From contig DHJN01000017.1 of the NCBI GenBank assembly GCA_002404345.1, positions 64,450 through 73,633 on the forward strand: DNA of 9,184 bases. The letters run 5' to 3'. The notes under the pieces are model-generated. The model worked only from the letters and a program-made list of their open reading frames with translations, did not search any database and was not told where the DNA came from. This stretch comes from Actinobacteria bacterium UBA4719 (GTDB lineage Bacteria; Actinomycetota; Actinomycetes; Actinomycetales; Dermatophilaceae). The position numbers and the translations under genes are program-made. Positions 1 to 5,039 of this stretch are shown piece after piece; position 1 is the first letter of the stretch; the number at the start of each line of letters is the position of its first letter.

Positions 1-62
1 GCCAAACCTAGGGACCGTGCTGGATTTCGTGGCCGCGCCCGGCCCTCTAGGGACCATGCGCA
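1..62 (+). repeat. Two copies of a CTAG-centred short repeat, left array
   Basis: Copy one begins at base 1 (GCCAAACCTAGGGACCGTG) and is probably cut by the window edge. Copy two, more diverged, is at about 42-62 and keeps the core CTAGGGACC followed by ATG. Both are the reverse complement of the four copies at 423-537, so the two arrays point toward each other across a small zinc-ribbon gene. Spacing between cores is 39 bp. This is seen directly. Whether the array continues to the left cannot be seen. Confidence 0.75.
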
Positions 63-79
63 CAATTCAGTGGCAATTC

Positions 80-85
80 TATAAT
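80..85 (+). promoter_or_regulatory. Possible -10 element in an AT-rich patch
   Basis: TATAAT lies in a short AT-rich stretch (about 61-85) that stands out against the GC-rich surroundings. It precedes the zinc-ribbon gene at 229. No good -35 hexamer is found 16-18 bp upstream. If used, the leader would be about 135 nt and would include a GC-rich inverted pair (174-180 with 207-213) just ahead of the ribosome binding site. This is a weak call. Confidence 0.25.
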
Positions 86-228
86 CGCGGCTCGGCCGCG
101 CCCAGCCTTCTACGGATGGCGCCTGGTGTCGGTGGCCTCAGCCCTTGCAGTTCCCAGGTCCGAATCCTATGTGCCCGCCGCAGAAAGGTACCGGTCGGAG
201 CCGGGCCGGCGGGTGGGAGACTGTGCGG

Positions 229-411
229 ATGAACGAGAAAGCGACGCGGCTGGTCTGCGCGACGTGTGGATGTATGCCGGCCGACGAGTCCGCGGCTCGC
301 CTCACCTGGGCGCTCGGGGTGGAGAACGGTCGGTGGGTCTGGACCTGCGACCGTTGCAGTCGCGAGCACCTGCGCAGCATAGAGGGAAAGCTCGACTCCG
401 CTTGGTGGTGA
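229..411 (+). CDS. Small zinc-ribbon-like hypothetical protein, 60 aa
   Basis: I do not recognise a named family. The 60-residue product has two CxxC knuckles, CATC (residues 10-13, with C15 close by) and CDRC (residues 43-46), separated by a Trp-rich hydrophobic stretch, which fits a single treble-clef or zinc-ribbon fold. Such small proteins often bind nucleic acid or a partner protein, but no function can be assigned. The ATG at 229 is chosen because the purine-rich GGGTGGGAGA at 211-220 sits at ribosome-binding distance and the Cys pairs lie wholly downstream. An in-frame ATG at 145 would add 28 low-complexity residues. The gene stands alone between two oppositely oriented repeat arrays and converges on the AarF-like gene. 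The paired Cys spacing makes it likely to be real despite its size. Confidence 0.6.
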   Translation: MNEKATRLVCATCGCMPADESAARLTWALGVENGRWVWTCDRCSREHLRSIEGKLDSAWW

Positions 412-422
412 CGTGGCGCGTG

Positions 423-537
423 CACGGTCCCTAGCTTTGGCGGTTCGGCGCGTACACGGTCCCTAGGTTTGGCGGTTTGCGCGTGCACGGTCCCTAGGTT
501 TGGCGGTTCGAAGGGAACACGGTCCCTAGGTTTGCGG
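423..537 (-). repeat. Four direct copies of the CTAG-centred repeat, right array
   Basis: Copies start at 423, 455, 486 and 518, so the period is 31-32 bp. Each has about 23 bp of conserved sequence with core CGGTCCCTAGGTTTGG and an 8-9 bp variable spacer. The first copy has CTAGC in place of CTAGG, and the last lacks one G near its end. The consensus contains CCTAGG, a tetranucleotide context (CTAG) that is rare in most bacterial genomes. The array lies immediately 3' of the AarF-like gene, and the stop codon of that gene (526-528) is inside the last copy. The spacers are too short for CRISPR. Role unknown; a protein-binding site, transcript-end element or mobile miniature repeat are possibilities. 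Confidence 0.9.
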
Positions 538-1851
538 AGGGGGGAGGTCGGCGCCAGGCAAGCAACGGTTCAGGGTAGCCCGGCCGGCCACCTCGCCCTG
601 AATCTGGCAGAGGACGCCGATCCCGCCGAGCCACACACGGTGAATCAACAGATACGAGGGCGGCAGGTTCAGCTTGAGGCCCAGCACGAAATCGGGGCGG
701 CGGGGATCGTTGAGGCGCAACGTCATTGAGCGCAACCAGGCTCGTGTGAAGGTGAAGGTGTCGGTCCGCAGGGGCTCGATGAACGGCCCAATGAAGGCGA
801 GCAGCTTCTCAGCGTCGATGTCGATGGAGGCCTTGACGAAGCCTTGGCGGCGCAGGCCCTGCAGTGCGCCCTCGGCGTCGCCCGCCAACGCCAACGTGAG
901 CAGCTGACCCATCTCGACCGGGAGGCCATCGGGCAACCGGTTGACCGCGCCAAAGTCGAGAATCCCGAGCCGGCCGTCGGCGAGCATCCTGAAGTTGCCG
1001 GGATGTGGGTCGGCATGCAGCAACCCCGCCCGTTGAGGCCCAACCAGCAGGAACTCCATGTAACGCGCGGCGGCGGCGTCTCGGGCCTGCTGGGAACCGG
1101 TGGCGATGATCGACGACAGGGGCACTCCGTCGAGCCATTCGCTGACGATGACGTTGCCCTTGTGGTGGACGACGTCGGGGATGGCGTAGTCAGGGTCACC
1201 CGCGAACGCCGCCGCAAAAGCCTTCTGGGACGTGGCTTCCAGCCCGTAGTCCAGCTCCTCGGACACCCGGTTCTTGAGCTCCTCAAGGATCGGCTTGAGG
1301 TCCAGCCCAGGGATCCATCCGGCCGCTACGCGAGCCACCCGGGACACTTGGTTGAGGTCGCTGATCAAAGCCGGGCCTGCGCCCGGGTACTGCACCTTGA
1401 CCGCGACGTCGCGGCCGTCCTTCCATACGGCCCGGTGCACCTGGCCGATCGACGCTGCCGCTGCAGGCTTGTCCTCGAACGAGGCGAACTTCTGCCTCCA
1501 GCGCGGACCGAGCTCTGCGGCGAGCACGGTGTGGACGACCGACGCGGGCATCGGCGGCGCAGCGTCCTGCAGCTTGGTCAACGTGGCGCGATACGGCCCG
1601 GCGAGGTCCTCGGGCATCGCAGCCTCGAAGATCGACAGCGCCTGGCCGAACTTCATCGCTCCACCTTTGAGCTCGCCCAGGACTCTGAAGAGCTGATCGG
1701 CGGTGCGGGCCTGAACCTCCGCGGCGACCAGCTCGGCTGGCTTGCCGCCGGCCCGTTTGCCCAGGCCTAGCGCAGTGCGGCCGGCCAGCGCCAAGGGCAA
1801 CGCCGCAAGCTTGACCGTACGCATCGCTGCCTTGCGGGGGAGTTCACTCAC
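526..1851 (-). CDS. ABC1/AarF (UbiB-like) atypical kinase family protein
   Basis: This is a 441-residue member of the ABC1/AarF/UbiB atypical kinase-like family, similar in its N-terminus to mycobacterial Rv3197. Motifs in order: KxGQ as GGAMKFGQ (residues 64-70), the Ala-rich nucleotide loop AAASIGQVHRA (about 131-141), the VAVK lysine (K152), the ExD-region EELDYGLEA (198-206), the catalytic-loop HADPHPGN (279-286) and DFG (299-301). UbiB relatives bind ATP and act in isoprenoid-quinone or lipid metabolism, often as ATPases; the substrate here is unknown. The start is the GTG at 1851, which overlaps the upstream stop as GTGA and gives the usual actinobacterial N-terminus (SELPRKAAMRTVKLAALPL). 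ATG at 1824 is an alternative. A much longer open frame upstream is antisense to nothing functional and overlaps the preceding gene. Translation is probably coupled to the E1-like gene. The last codons and the TAG stop lie in a copy of the repeat array. Confidence 0.93.
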   Translation of the reverse strand: MSELPRKAAMRTVKLAALPLALAGRTALGLGKRAGGKPAELVAAEVQARTADQLFRVLGELKGGAMKFGQALSIFEAAMPEDLAGPYRATLTKLQDAAPPMPASVVHTVLAAELGPRWRQKFASFEDKPAAAASIGQVHRAVWKDGRDVAVKVQYPGAGPALISDLNQVSRVARVAAGWIPGLDLKPILEELKNRVSEELDYGLEATSQKAFAAAFAGDPDYAIPDVVHHKGNVIVSEWLDGVPLSSIIATGSQQARDAAAARYMEFLLVGPQRAGLLHADPHPGNFRMLADGRLGILDFGAVNRLPDGLPVEMGQLLTLALAGDAEGALQGLRRQGFVKASIDIDAEKLLAFIGPFIEPLRTDTFTFTRAWLRSMTLRLNDPRRPDFVLGLKLNLPPSYLLIHRVWLGGIGVLCQIQGEVAGRATLNRCLPGADLPPPQT

Positions 1852-2870
1852 CCCGCCATTGTCACGTGCCCGGCCGAGCAGTCGCACAGGGGATGCGAAA
1901 ACCAACGCCGGCGCAGGATTGTCGGCCATGGCAGGGAGAGCTCCAGCGAGAGATCGCCCGGCACCGGCTGCCCATCCAGGCAGGTGTGGACGATCATGGC
2001 CGTTGCCCCGATGGTCATGGCGGTCAGCGTGCTCTCGAGAGTGACCGGTGCGCCCGGCCGGAACGGCCACGCAGGAGCGAGCTGGGACAACAGCGCGGGC
2101 CAGGCGGCGTCCCGGTCGCGGCGGTGCAGATCCATGCATGAAAGGCATGGCCCGGCGCCTGCGGCGATCAGCGGACCGACCTGCACCCGGTGACCCTGAA
2201 CTACCAACGGCAAATGCGGTATGCCGCGGCGCAGCCACGGTTCGCCCGCATCCGGACGGATCGCCCCCATCGCGGCCAACACCACCAGATCAGGGCGTGC
2301 CGGCAGCTCCGAAACCGAGCCGAACGTGGCATGTGCCCGGCCGACCCCGTGACTGCGCAGCTCGAGGTCCAGCGTGTTGACGGAGTCTGTGCCGACGCTG
2401 ACCTGACCGATCCCGCCCACCCGCAGCAGATCGGCCAGGGCGCAAGGCACGTCGCCCTCGCCGCTGATCACGACGTGCTGGCTGGACCTGGCGGCGACGC
2501 GGTCGTAGCCGTCGCCGGCCAGGCCGTAGGCCGCCGCAACCGCGGCTGCGTCGGTTCGCAGTAGATCGCGCCGTGGCTCATCGATCGGGGACAGCCAGGC
2601 CCGGTCCGTGGTGGCGTCGACCAGCAGATGATGCTCGTCCAGGATCGCGATCAGGGCTGACAACCGACCGTCGGCGACTCCTGCGGCGGCGGCCACGGCA
2701 TACAGGGTCTGCGTATCCATGCTCCCGTCCAGGCCCTCCGCCACAGCGATCTCGGCGTCACTGAGCCCGTCCAGGACGACTCCGCCGTCTGGGCACAGAC
2801 CCAGCTGGAGTGATCCGGGACCACGTCGAAGTGGCTGTGCGTGGCTCTTGAGGCGGGGTCTGTTGCTCAT
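1848..2870 (-). CDS. E1/ThiF-like protein of the cyclodehydratase-partner (TOMM leader-binding) type
   Basis: This 340-residue protein resembles the E1-like partner of YcaO cyclodehydratases and mycobacterial Rv3196. The N-terminal ~90 residues look like a winged-helix, leader-peptide-recognition-like domain. A Rossmann segment follows: VVISGEGDVPCALADLLRVG (133-152), then a beta strand ending GTDSV (160-164). Two Cys pairs, PCLSC (C242, C245) and HPLCDC (C329, C331), match the structural zinc site of E1-like proteins. The nucleotide loop is degenerate (GEGDVP where GxGxxG is expected) and the adenylation Asn/Arg residues of active E1 enzymes are not evident, so it probably binds or scaffolds rather than activates. 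The ATG at 2870 has a strong GGAGG at about 7 nt; a longer in-frame start at 2972 lacks this support. It is coupled to the AarF-like kinase by a 4-bp overlap. No YcaO or precursor peptide gene is in the window. Confidence 0.85.
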   Translation of the reverse strand: MSNRPRLKSHAQPLRRGPGSLQLGLCPDGGVVLDGLSDAEIAVAEGLDGSMDTQTLYAVAAAAGVADGRLSALIAILDEHHLLVDATTDRAWLSPIDEPRRDLLRTDAAAVAAAYGLAGDGYDRVAARSSQHVVISGEGDVPCALADLLRVGGIGQVSVGTDSVNTLDLELRSHGVGRAHATFGSVSELPARPDLVVLAAMGAIRPDAGEPWLRRGIPHLPLVVQGHRVQVGPLIAAGAGPCLSCMDLHRRDRDAAWPALLSQLAPAWPFRPGAPVTLESTLTAMTIGATAMIVHTCLDGQPVPGDLSLELSLPWPTILRRRWFSHPLCDCSAGHVTMAG

Positions 2871-2926
2871 GGGATTCCTCCAGCGATGGGTGGTCGTGAG
2901 GAATCTGTCACGGTCTTGCAGGGGCT

Positions 2927-2945
2927 TTGCTGTCATCCACAGCAA
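2927..2945 (-). promoter_or_regulatory. Perfect 7-bp inverted repeat upstream of the E1-like/kinase pair
   Basis: TTGCTGT and ACAGCAA are exact inverted arms separated by 5 nt (CATCC on the plus strand). The site ends 57 bp before the start codon of the E1-like gene. It could be an operator for a dimeric regulator or a small leader hairpin. I found no convincing -35/-10 pair next to it; GATACT on the minus strand (2950-2955) is the best -10-like string. Seen in sequence; the regulatory role is inferred. Confidence 0.45.
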
Positions 2946-2961
2946 TTGAGTATCAGTACTT

Positions 2962-3003
2962 ACGCCGGACATGCGAAGGGACCCACGCCGGACATGCGAA
3001 GGG
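2962..3003. repeat. Two tandem copies of a 19-bp sequence
   Basis: ACGCCGGACATGCGAAGGG occurs at 2962-2980 and again at 2985-3003, a period of 23 bp. The second copy runs into the arm of the terminator hairpin at 2999-3039. It looks like a local duplication of the terminator flank; no function is evident. Confidence 0.85.
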
Positions 3004-3039
3004 GCGGAACCCGAGCGTGATGCTCTGGTCCCGCCCCTT
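2999..3039 (-). terminator. Rho-independent-like terminator of the DUF5679 gene
   Basis: AAGGGGCGG (2999-3007) pairs perfectly with CCGCCCCTT (3031-3039). An inner stem of ACC with GGT and GAGC with GCTC closes on the loop GTGAT. The hairpin begins about 32 bp past the stop of the minus-strand zinc ribbon. There is no U-tract, which is common for actinobacterial terminators. It also insulates the E1-like operon downstream. Confidence 0.75.
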
Positions 3040-3071
3040 GCGTATTTCGATGTCTGGTGTTCGGTGGCTGG

Positions 3072-3245
3072 TCAGGCCTTGCCGAGAATGCGGTTGAGGT
3101 TCGTGCCACAGACGGGGCACTTGCCTTTGGCCATGCGGCGGCCGTTGGTCTCGACGACCTTGCCCGTGGCGTCTCGCTTCTCCTTGCACTTCACGCAGTA
3201 GAAGTCGCCCGTGTACGTTTCGCCGGTTTCTACAGACTCTGCCAT
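3072..3245 (-). CDS. DUF5679 small zinc-ribbon protein, 57 aa
   Basis: Translation of the minus strand from ATG at 3245 gives MAESVETGETYTGDFYCVKC and continues through KEKRDATGK to PVCGTNLNRILGKA. This matches the actinobacterial DUF5679 family as I know it, in which a YCVKCKEKR block and a CPVCGT block form one zinc site: C17, C20 and C43, C46. A basic segment, NGRRMAKGK, separates the knuckles. The function of the family is unknown. An AGGAG lies about 10 nt upstream of the ATG. The gene is monocistronic: a strong hairpin follows its stop and its 5' side faces the divergent crotonase gene. A weak minus-strand -10-like TAGGGT is at 3301-3306. The size and the conserved blocks match the family, so the gene is secure although short. 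Confidence 0.92.
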   Translation of the reverse strand: MAESVETGETYTGDFYCVKCKEKRDATGKVVETNGRRMAKGKCPVCGTNLNRILGKA

Positions 3246-3368
3246 TTGTCAATGTCTCCTGTGTCGTTCCAACCGCTGTGTGCGGCACCGGACTCGCTTC
3301 ACCCTAGACCAGGCTGAGCACAACTCGGTGCATTGGACGGCGTCTTTCGTGCTCAGGTTCGGTTCGTC

Positions 3369-3374
3369 TACTCT
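3369..3374 (+). promoter_or_regulatory. -10 element for leaderless transcription of the crotonase gene
   Basis: TACTCT fits TANNNT and ends 6 bp before the ATG at 3381, the spacing expected if transcription starts at the A of the start codon. No Shine-Dalgarno sequence precedes the gene, which fits a leaderless mRNA. A -35 element is not clear. Confidence 0.55.
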
Positions 3375-3380
3375 CGCGCC

Positions 3381-4214
3381 ATGACCGACACGACCAACCA
3401 GAACTGGTGGAACACCCCGTATGACGACCTGTTGGTCCAGGCCCACGAGGTGGCCGGGCGCCGGATCGCGGTGATCACGTTCAACCTGCCGGAGCGCCGC
3501 AACTCGATGAGTGAGGCGATGACGGCGTCGTGGTCGCGGCTGATCCAGGACCTGAGGATGGACGAATCCCTGGCGGCGGTGGTCGTGACCGGAGCCGGCT
3601 CCGCGTTCAACGCGGGGGGCGACCTGTCCTGGATCGTGTCCCAGCCGGGCGCCTCCGTCAGTGACCTGCGGACGCGGATGCTCGCCTTCTATCGGACCTG
3701 GTTGTCGATCAAAACCCTTGAGGTTCCTACCATTGCGGCCATCAACGGTCCTGCCATCGGCGCCGGCTTCGCTCTCGCGCTGGCGTGCGACATCCGCTAC
3801 ATCGCCCAGGACGCCAAGGTGGGCGTTCCCTTCACCGCCCTGGGGCTGCACCCTGGGATGGCCACCACCTGGTCACTGCCGAATGTCGCTGGCTCTGCGG
3901 TGGCCCGGGACCTGCTGCTGACGGGGCGGATCGTCAAGGGCGCCGAGGCCGTGACACTGGGACTGGCTTCGCTCTGCTCGCCCGCTGACGAGGTCGTCGG
4001 CCACGCGCTGGATGCAGCTCGCCGGATCGCGACGGCGGCACCCGTTGCAACCCGGCTGTTGGTGACGGCGCTGCGCGATGGAGGCCATGCAACATACGAG
4101 GACGCGTTGCAGTGGGAGGGCCTTGCGCAGGCCGTCACCCTGACCATGGAGGACATGCGCGAGGGCGTCGCAGCCGCAGCGGCCAAGCGTCCGCCGGTCT
4201 TCCGCGGCCGCTGA
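3381..4214 (+). CDS. Enoyl-CoA hydratase/isomerase (crotonase) superfamily protein with non-canonical active site
   Basis: The product is 277 residues, the usual crotonase length. Family landmarks: FNLPERRNSM (34-43), the first oxyanion-hole segment GAGSAFNAGGDLSW (71-84), the second INGPAIGAGFALALACDIRY (121-140), then VGVPFTALGLHPGMATTW (147-164) and the LTGR block (180-183). Aligned by eye with rat enoyl-CoA hydratase, the catalytic Glu144 position is Ala131 and Glu164 is Phe151. Ordinary hydratase chemistry is therefore unlikely, although acyl-CoA binding looks preserved. The true substrate is unknown. The ATG at 3381 is chosen because the family N-terminus starts shortly after it and a leaderless -10 lies exactly 6 bp upstream; an earlier ATG at 3333 would run through that promoter. 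The gene is divergent from DUF5679 and is followed by a tandem repeat array. Confidence 0.9.
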   Translation: MTDTTNQNWWNTPYDDLLVQAHEVAGRRIAVITFNLPERRNSMSEAMTASWSRLIQDLRMDESLAAVVVTGAGSAFNAGGDLSWIVSQPGASVSDLRTRMLAFYRTWLSIKTLEVPTIAAINGPAIGAGFALALACDIRYIAQDAKVGVPFTALGLHPGMATTWSLPNVAGSAVARDLLLTGRIVKGAEAVTLGLASLCSPADEVVGHALDAARRIATAAPVATRLLVTALRDGGHATYEDALQWEGLAQAVTLTMEDMREGVAAAAAKRPPVFRGR

Positions 4215-4237
4215 AACCGGCTCAAGAGACCACGGAG

Positions 4238-4347
4238 CCCTGCTCCGGAGAGCACCGAACCCTGCTCCGGAGAGCACTGAACCCTGCTCCGGAGAGCACC
4301 GAACCCTGCTCCGGAGAGCACCGAACCCTGCTCCGGAGATCACCGAA
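4238..4347 (+). repeat. Five tandem copies of a 22-bp palindromic unit
   Basis: Units start at 4238, 4260, 4282, 4304 and 4326 and share CCCTGCTCCGGAGAGCAC followed by CGAA, with single changes (T for C in unit two, T for G in unit five). Each unit contains the 8-bp palindrome CTCCGGAG and can fold TGCTC-CGGA-GAGCA. The array starts 23 bp after the crotonase stop and ends 47 bp before the -10 of the next gene. A 22-bp period breaks reading frames, so it is not coding. It may act as a transcript-end structure or be a simple variable-number repeat. Confidence 0.92.
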
Positions 4348-4394
4348 CCCAAGCCGCCGAGCTCGAAGTGATGGGAATTGTCGGGCTCTTGGCC

Positions 4395-4400
4395 TAGATT
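4395..4400 (+). promoter_or_regulatory. -10 element for leaderless transcription of the metallopeptidase gene
   Basis: TAGATT fits TANNNT and ends 6 bp before the GTG at 4407, again placing the transcription start at the first base of the start codon. No ribosome binding site is present. The -35 is unclear. Confidence 0.55.
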
Positions 4401-4406
4401 CTGACA

Positions 4407-4979
4407 GTGGACAGGGACGAGATCGAGGTCAGGCGCAGCCGGCAGCGACGCCGGACGGTGAGTGCCTATCGCGAGGGCGGCCGGACGATCGTGCTCATCC
4501 CGGCGCAGTTCTCTGCCGACGAGGAGCGCGTATGGGTGGACGCCATGATCCGCAGGCTGGCTGCAGGAGACAAACGCCGACGGCCCAGTGATGAGCAGCT
4601 GCTGGCGCGGTCCACCGACCTGTCGCGGCGTTACCTGGGTGGCTTGGCCAAGCCGGTCAGCATTGCCTGGGTCACCAACCAGAGATCCCGGTGGGGTTCC
4701 TGCACACCAGCCGACGGGACGATCCGCATCTCGGCGCGAGTCAAGGGGATGCCGTCGTGGGTGCTCGACTACGTGATCCTGCACGAGCTGACGCACCTGC
4801 TCCAGCCCGGTCACGGTTTTGAGTTCTGGTCGCTGCTGGAGTCCTACCCACGCACGGAGCGGGCACGGGGGTACCTCGAAGGCGTCGCAGCGACGGCCGG
4901 ACTACAGCGGCCCGAGGTCGAGCCCGACGACGAGGTCGAGCCCGACGACGTGACCGAGCCCGACGTGACCGAGGCCTGA
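4407..4979 (+). CDS. YgjP-like (DUF45, SprT-like) M48-family metallopeptidase
   Basis: This 190-residue protein has the signature of YgjP/DUF45 metallopeptidase-like proteins: SRWGSC (94-99), then VILHELTHLLQPGH (123-136) giving an HExxH zinc site at H126, E127 and H130 with a third ligand candidate H136, followed by FEFW (138-141). Residues 1-60 are rich in Arg and carry the substrate-domain beta strands typical of the family. It is probably cytosolic, with no signal peptide or membrane helix. The substrate is unknown; E. coli YgjP is only loosely connected with nucleotide metabolism. The tail from about residue 170 is an acidic Glu-Pro-Asp-Asp repeat. The start is GTG at 4407, supported by a leaderless promoter spaced 6 bp upstream. 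A terminator follows the stop within 3 bp, so the gene is monocistronic. Confidence 0.9.
   Translation: MDRDEIEVRRSRQRRRTVSAYREGGRTIVLIPAQFSADEERVWVDAMIRRLAAGDKRRRPSDEQLLARSTDLSRRYLGGLAKPVSIAWVTNQRSRWGSCTPADGTIRISARVKGMPSWVLDYVILHELTHLLQPGHGFEFWSLLESYPRTERARGYLEGVAATAGLQRPEVEPDDEVEPDDVTEPDVTEA
4914..4964 (+). repeat. In-frame 18-bp repeat coding an acidic tail
   Basis: GAGGTCGAGCCCGACGAC is present exactly at 4914-4931 and 4932-4949, followed by a shorter relative GTGACCGAGCCCGAC at 4950-4964. The period is a multiple of three and encodes EVEPDD twice, then VTEPD. It looks like slippage-prone growth of a disordered C-terminus. Confidence 0.85.
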
Positions 4980-4981
4980 CC

Positions 4982-5010
4982 CCGGTTCCTGGCGTTCTGG
5001 CAGGAGCCGG
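4982..5010. terminator. Bidirectional terminator between convergent genes
   Basis: CCGGTTCCTG (4982-4991) pairs with CAGGAGCCGG (5001-5010) over 10 bp with one T-G wobble and a 9-nt loop. It lies 3 bp after the metallopeptidase stop and 30 bp beyond the DUF2342 stop on the other strand, so it can serve both. There is no long U-tract. Confidence 0.7.
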
Positions 5011-5039
5011 TATGCCGTTCGGAAGCTAGCCAGGTCAAC

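Noticed and set aside
150..180. tRNA T-arm-like string (GGTCCGAATCC)
   Set aside because: The flanking bases do not form a 5-bp T stem, and no acceptor, D or anticodon arms are present.
423..537. CRISPR-like array of regularly spaced repeats
   Set aside because: Spacers are only 8-9 bp and partly similar to each other, and no cas genes are present.
844..1770. 308-codon plus-strand open frame opposite the kinase gene
   Set aside because: High-GC antisense shadow; no domain is recognisable and the opposite strand has clear kinase motifs.
1852..2238. N-terminal extension of the AarF-like protein to an ATG at 2238
   Set aside because: It overlaps the E1-like gene, is Arg/Pro-rich shadow sequence, and orthologues start at the GTG that overlaps the upstream stop.
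3797..4814. Minus-strand open frames across the 22-bp repeats
   Set aside because: They pass through the repeat array and are antisense to the crotonase and metallopeptidase genes, with repetitive low-complexity products.
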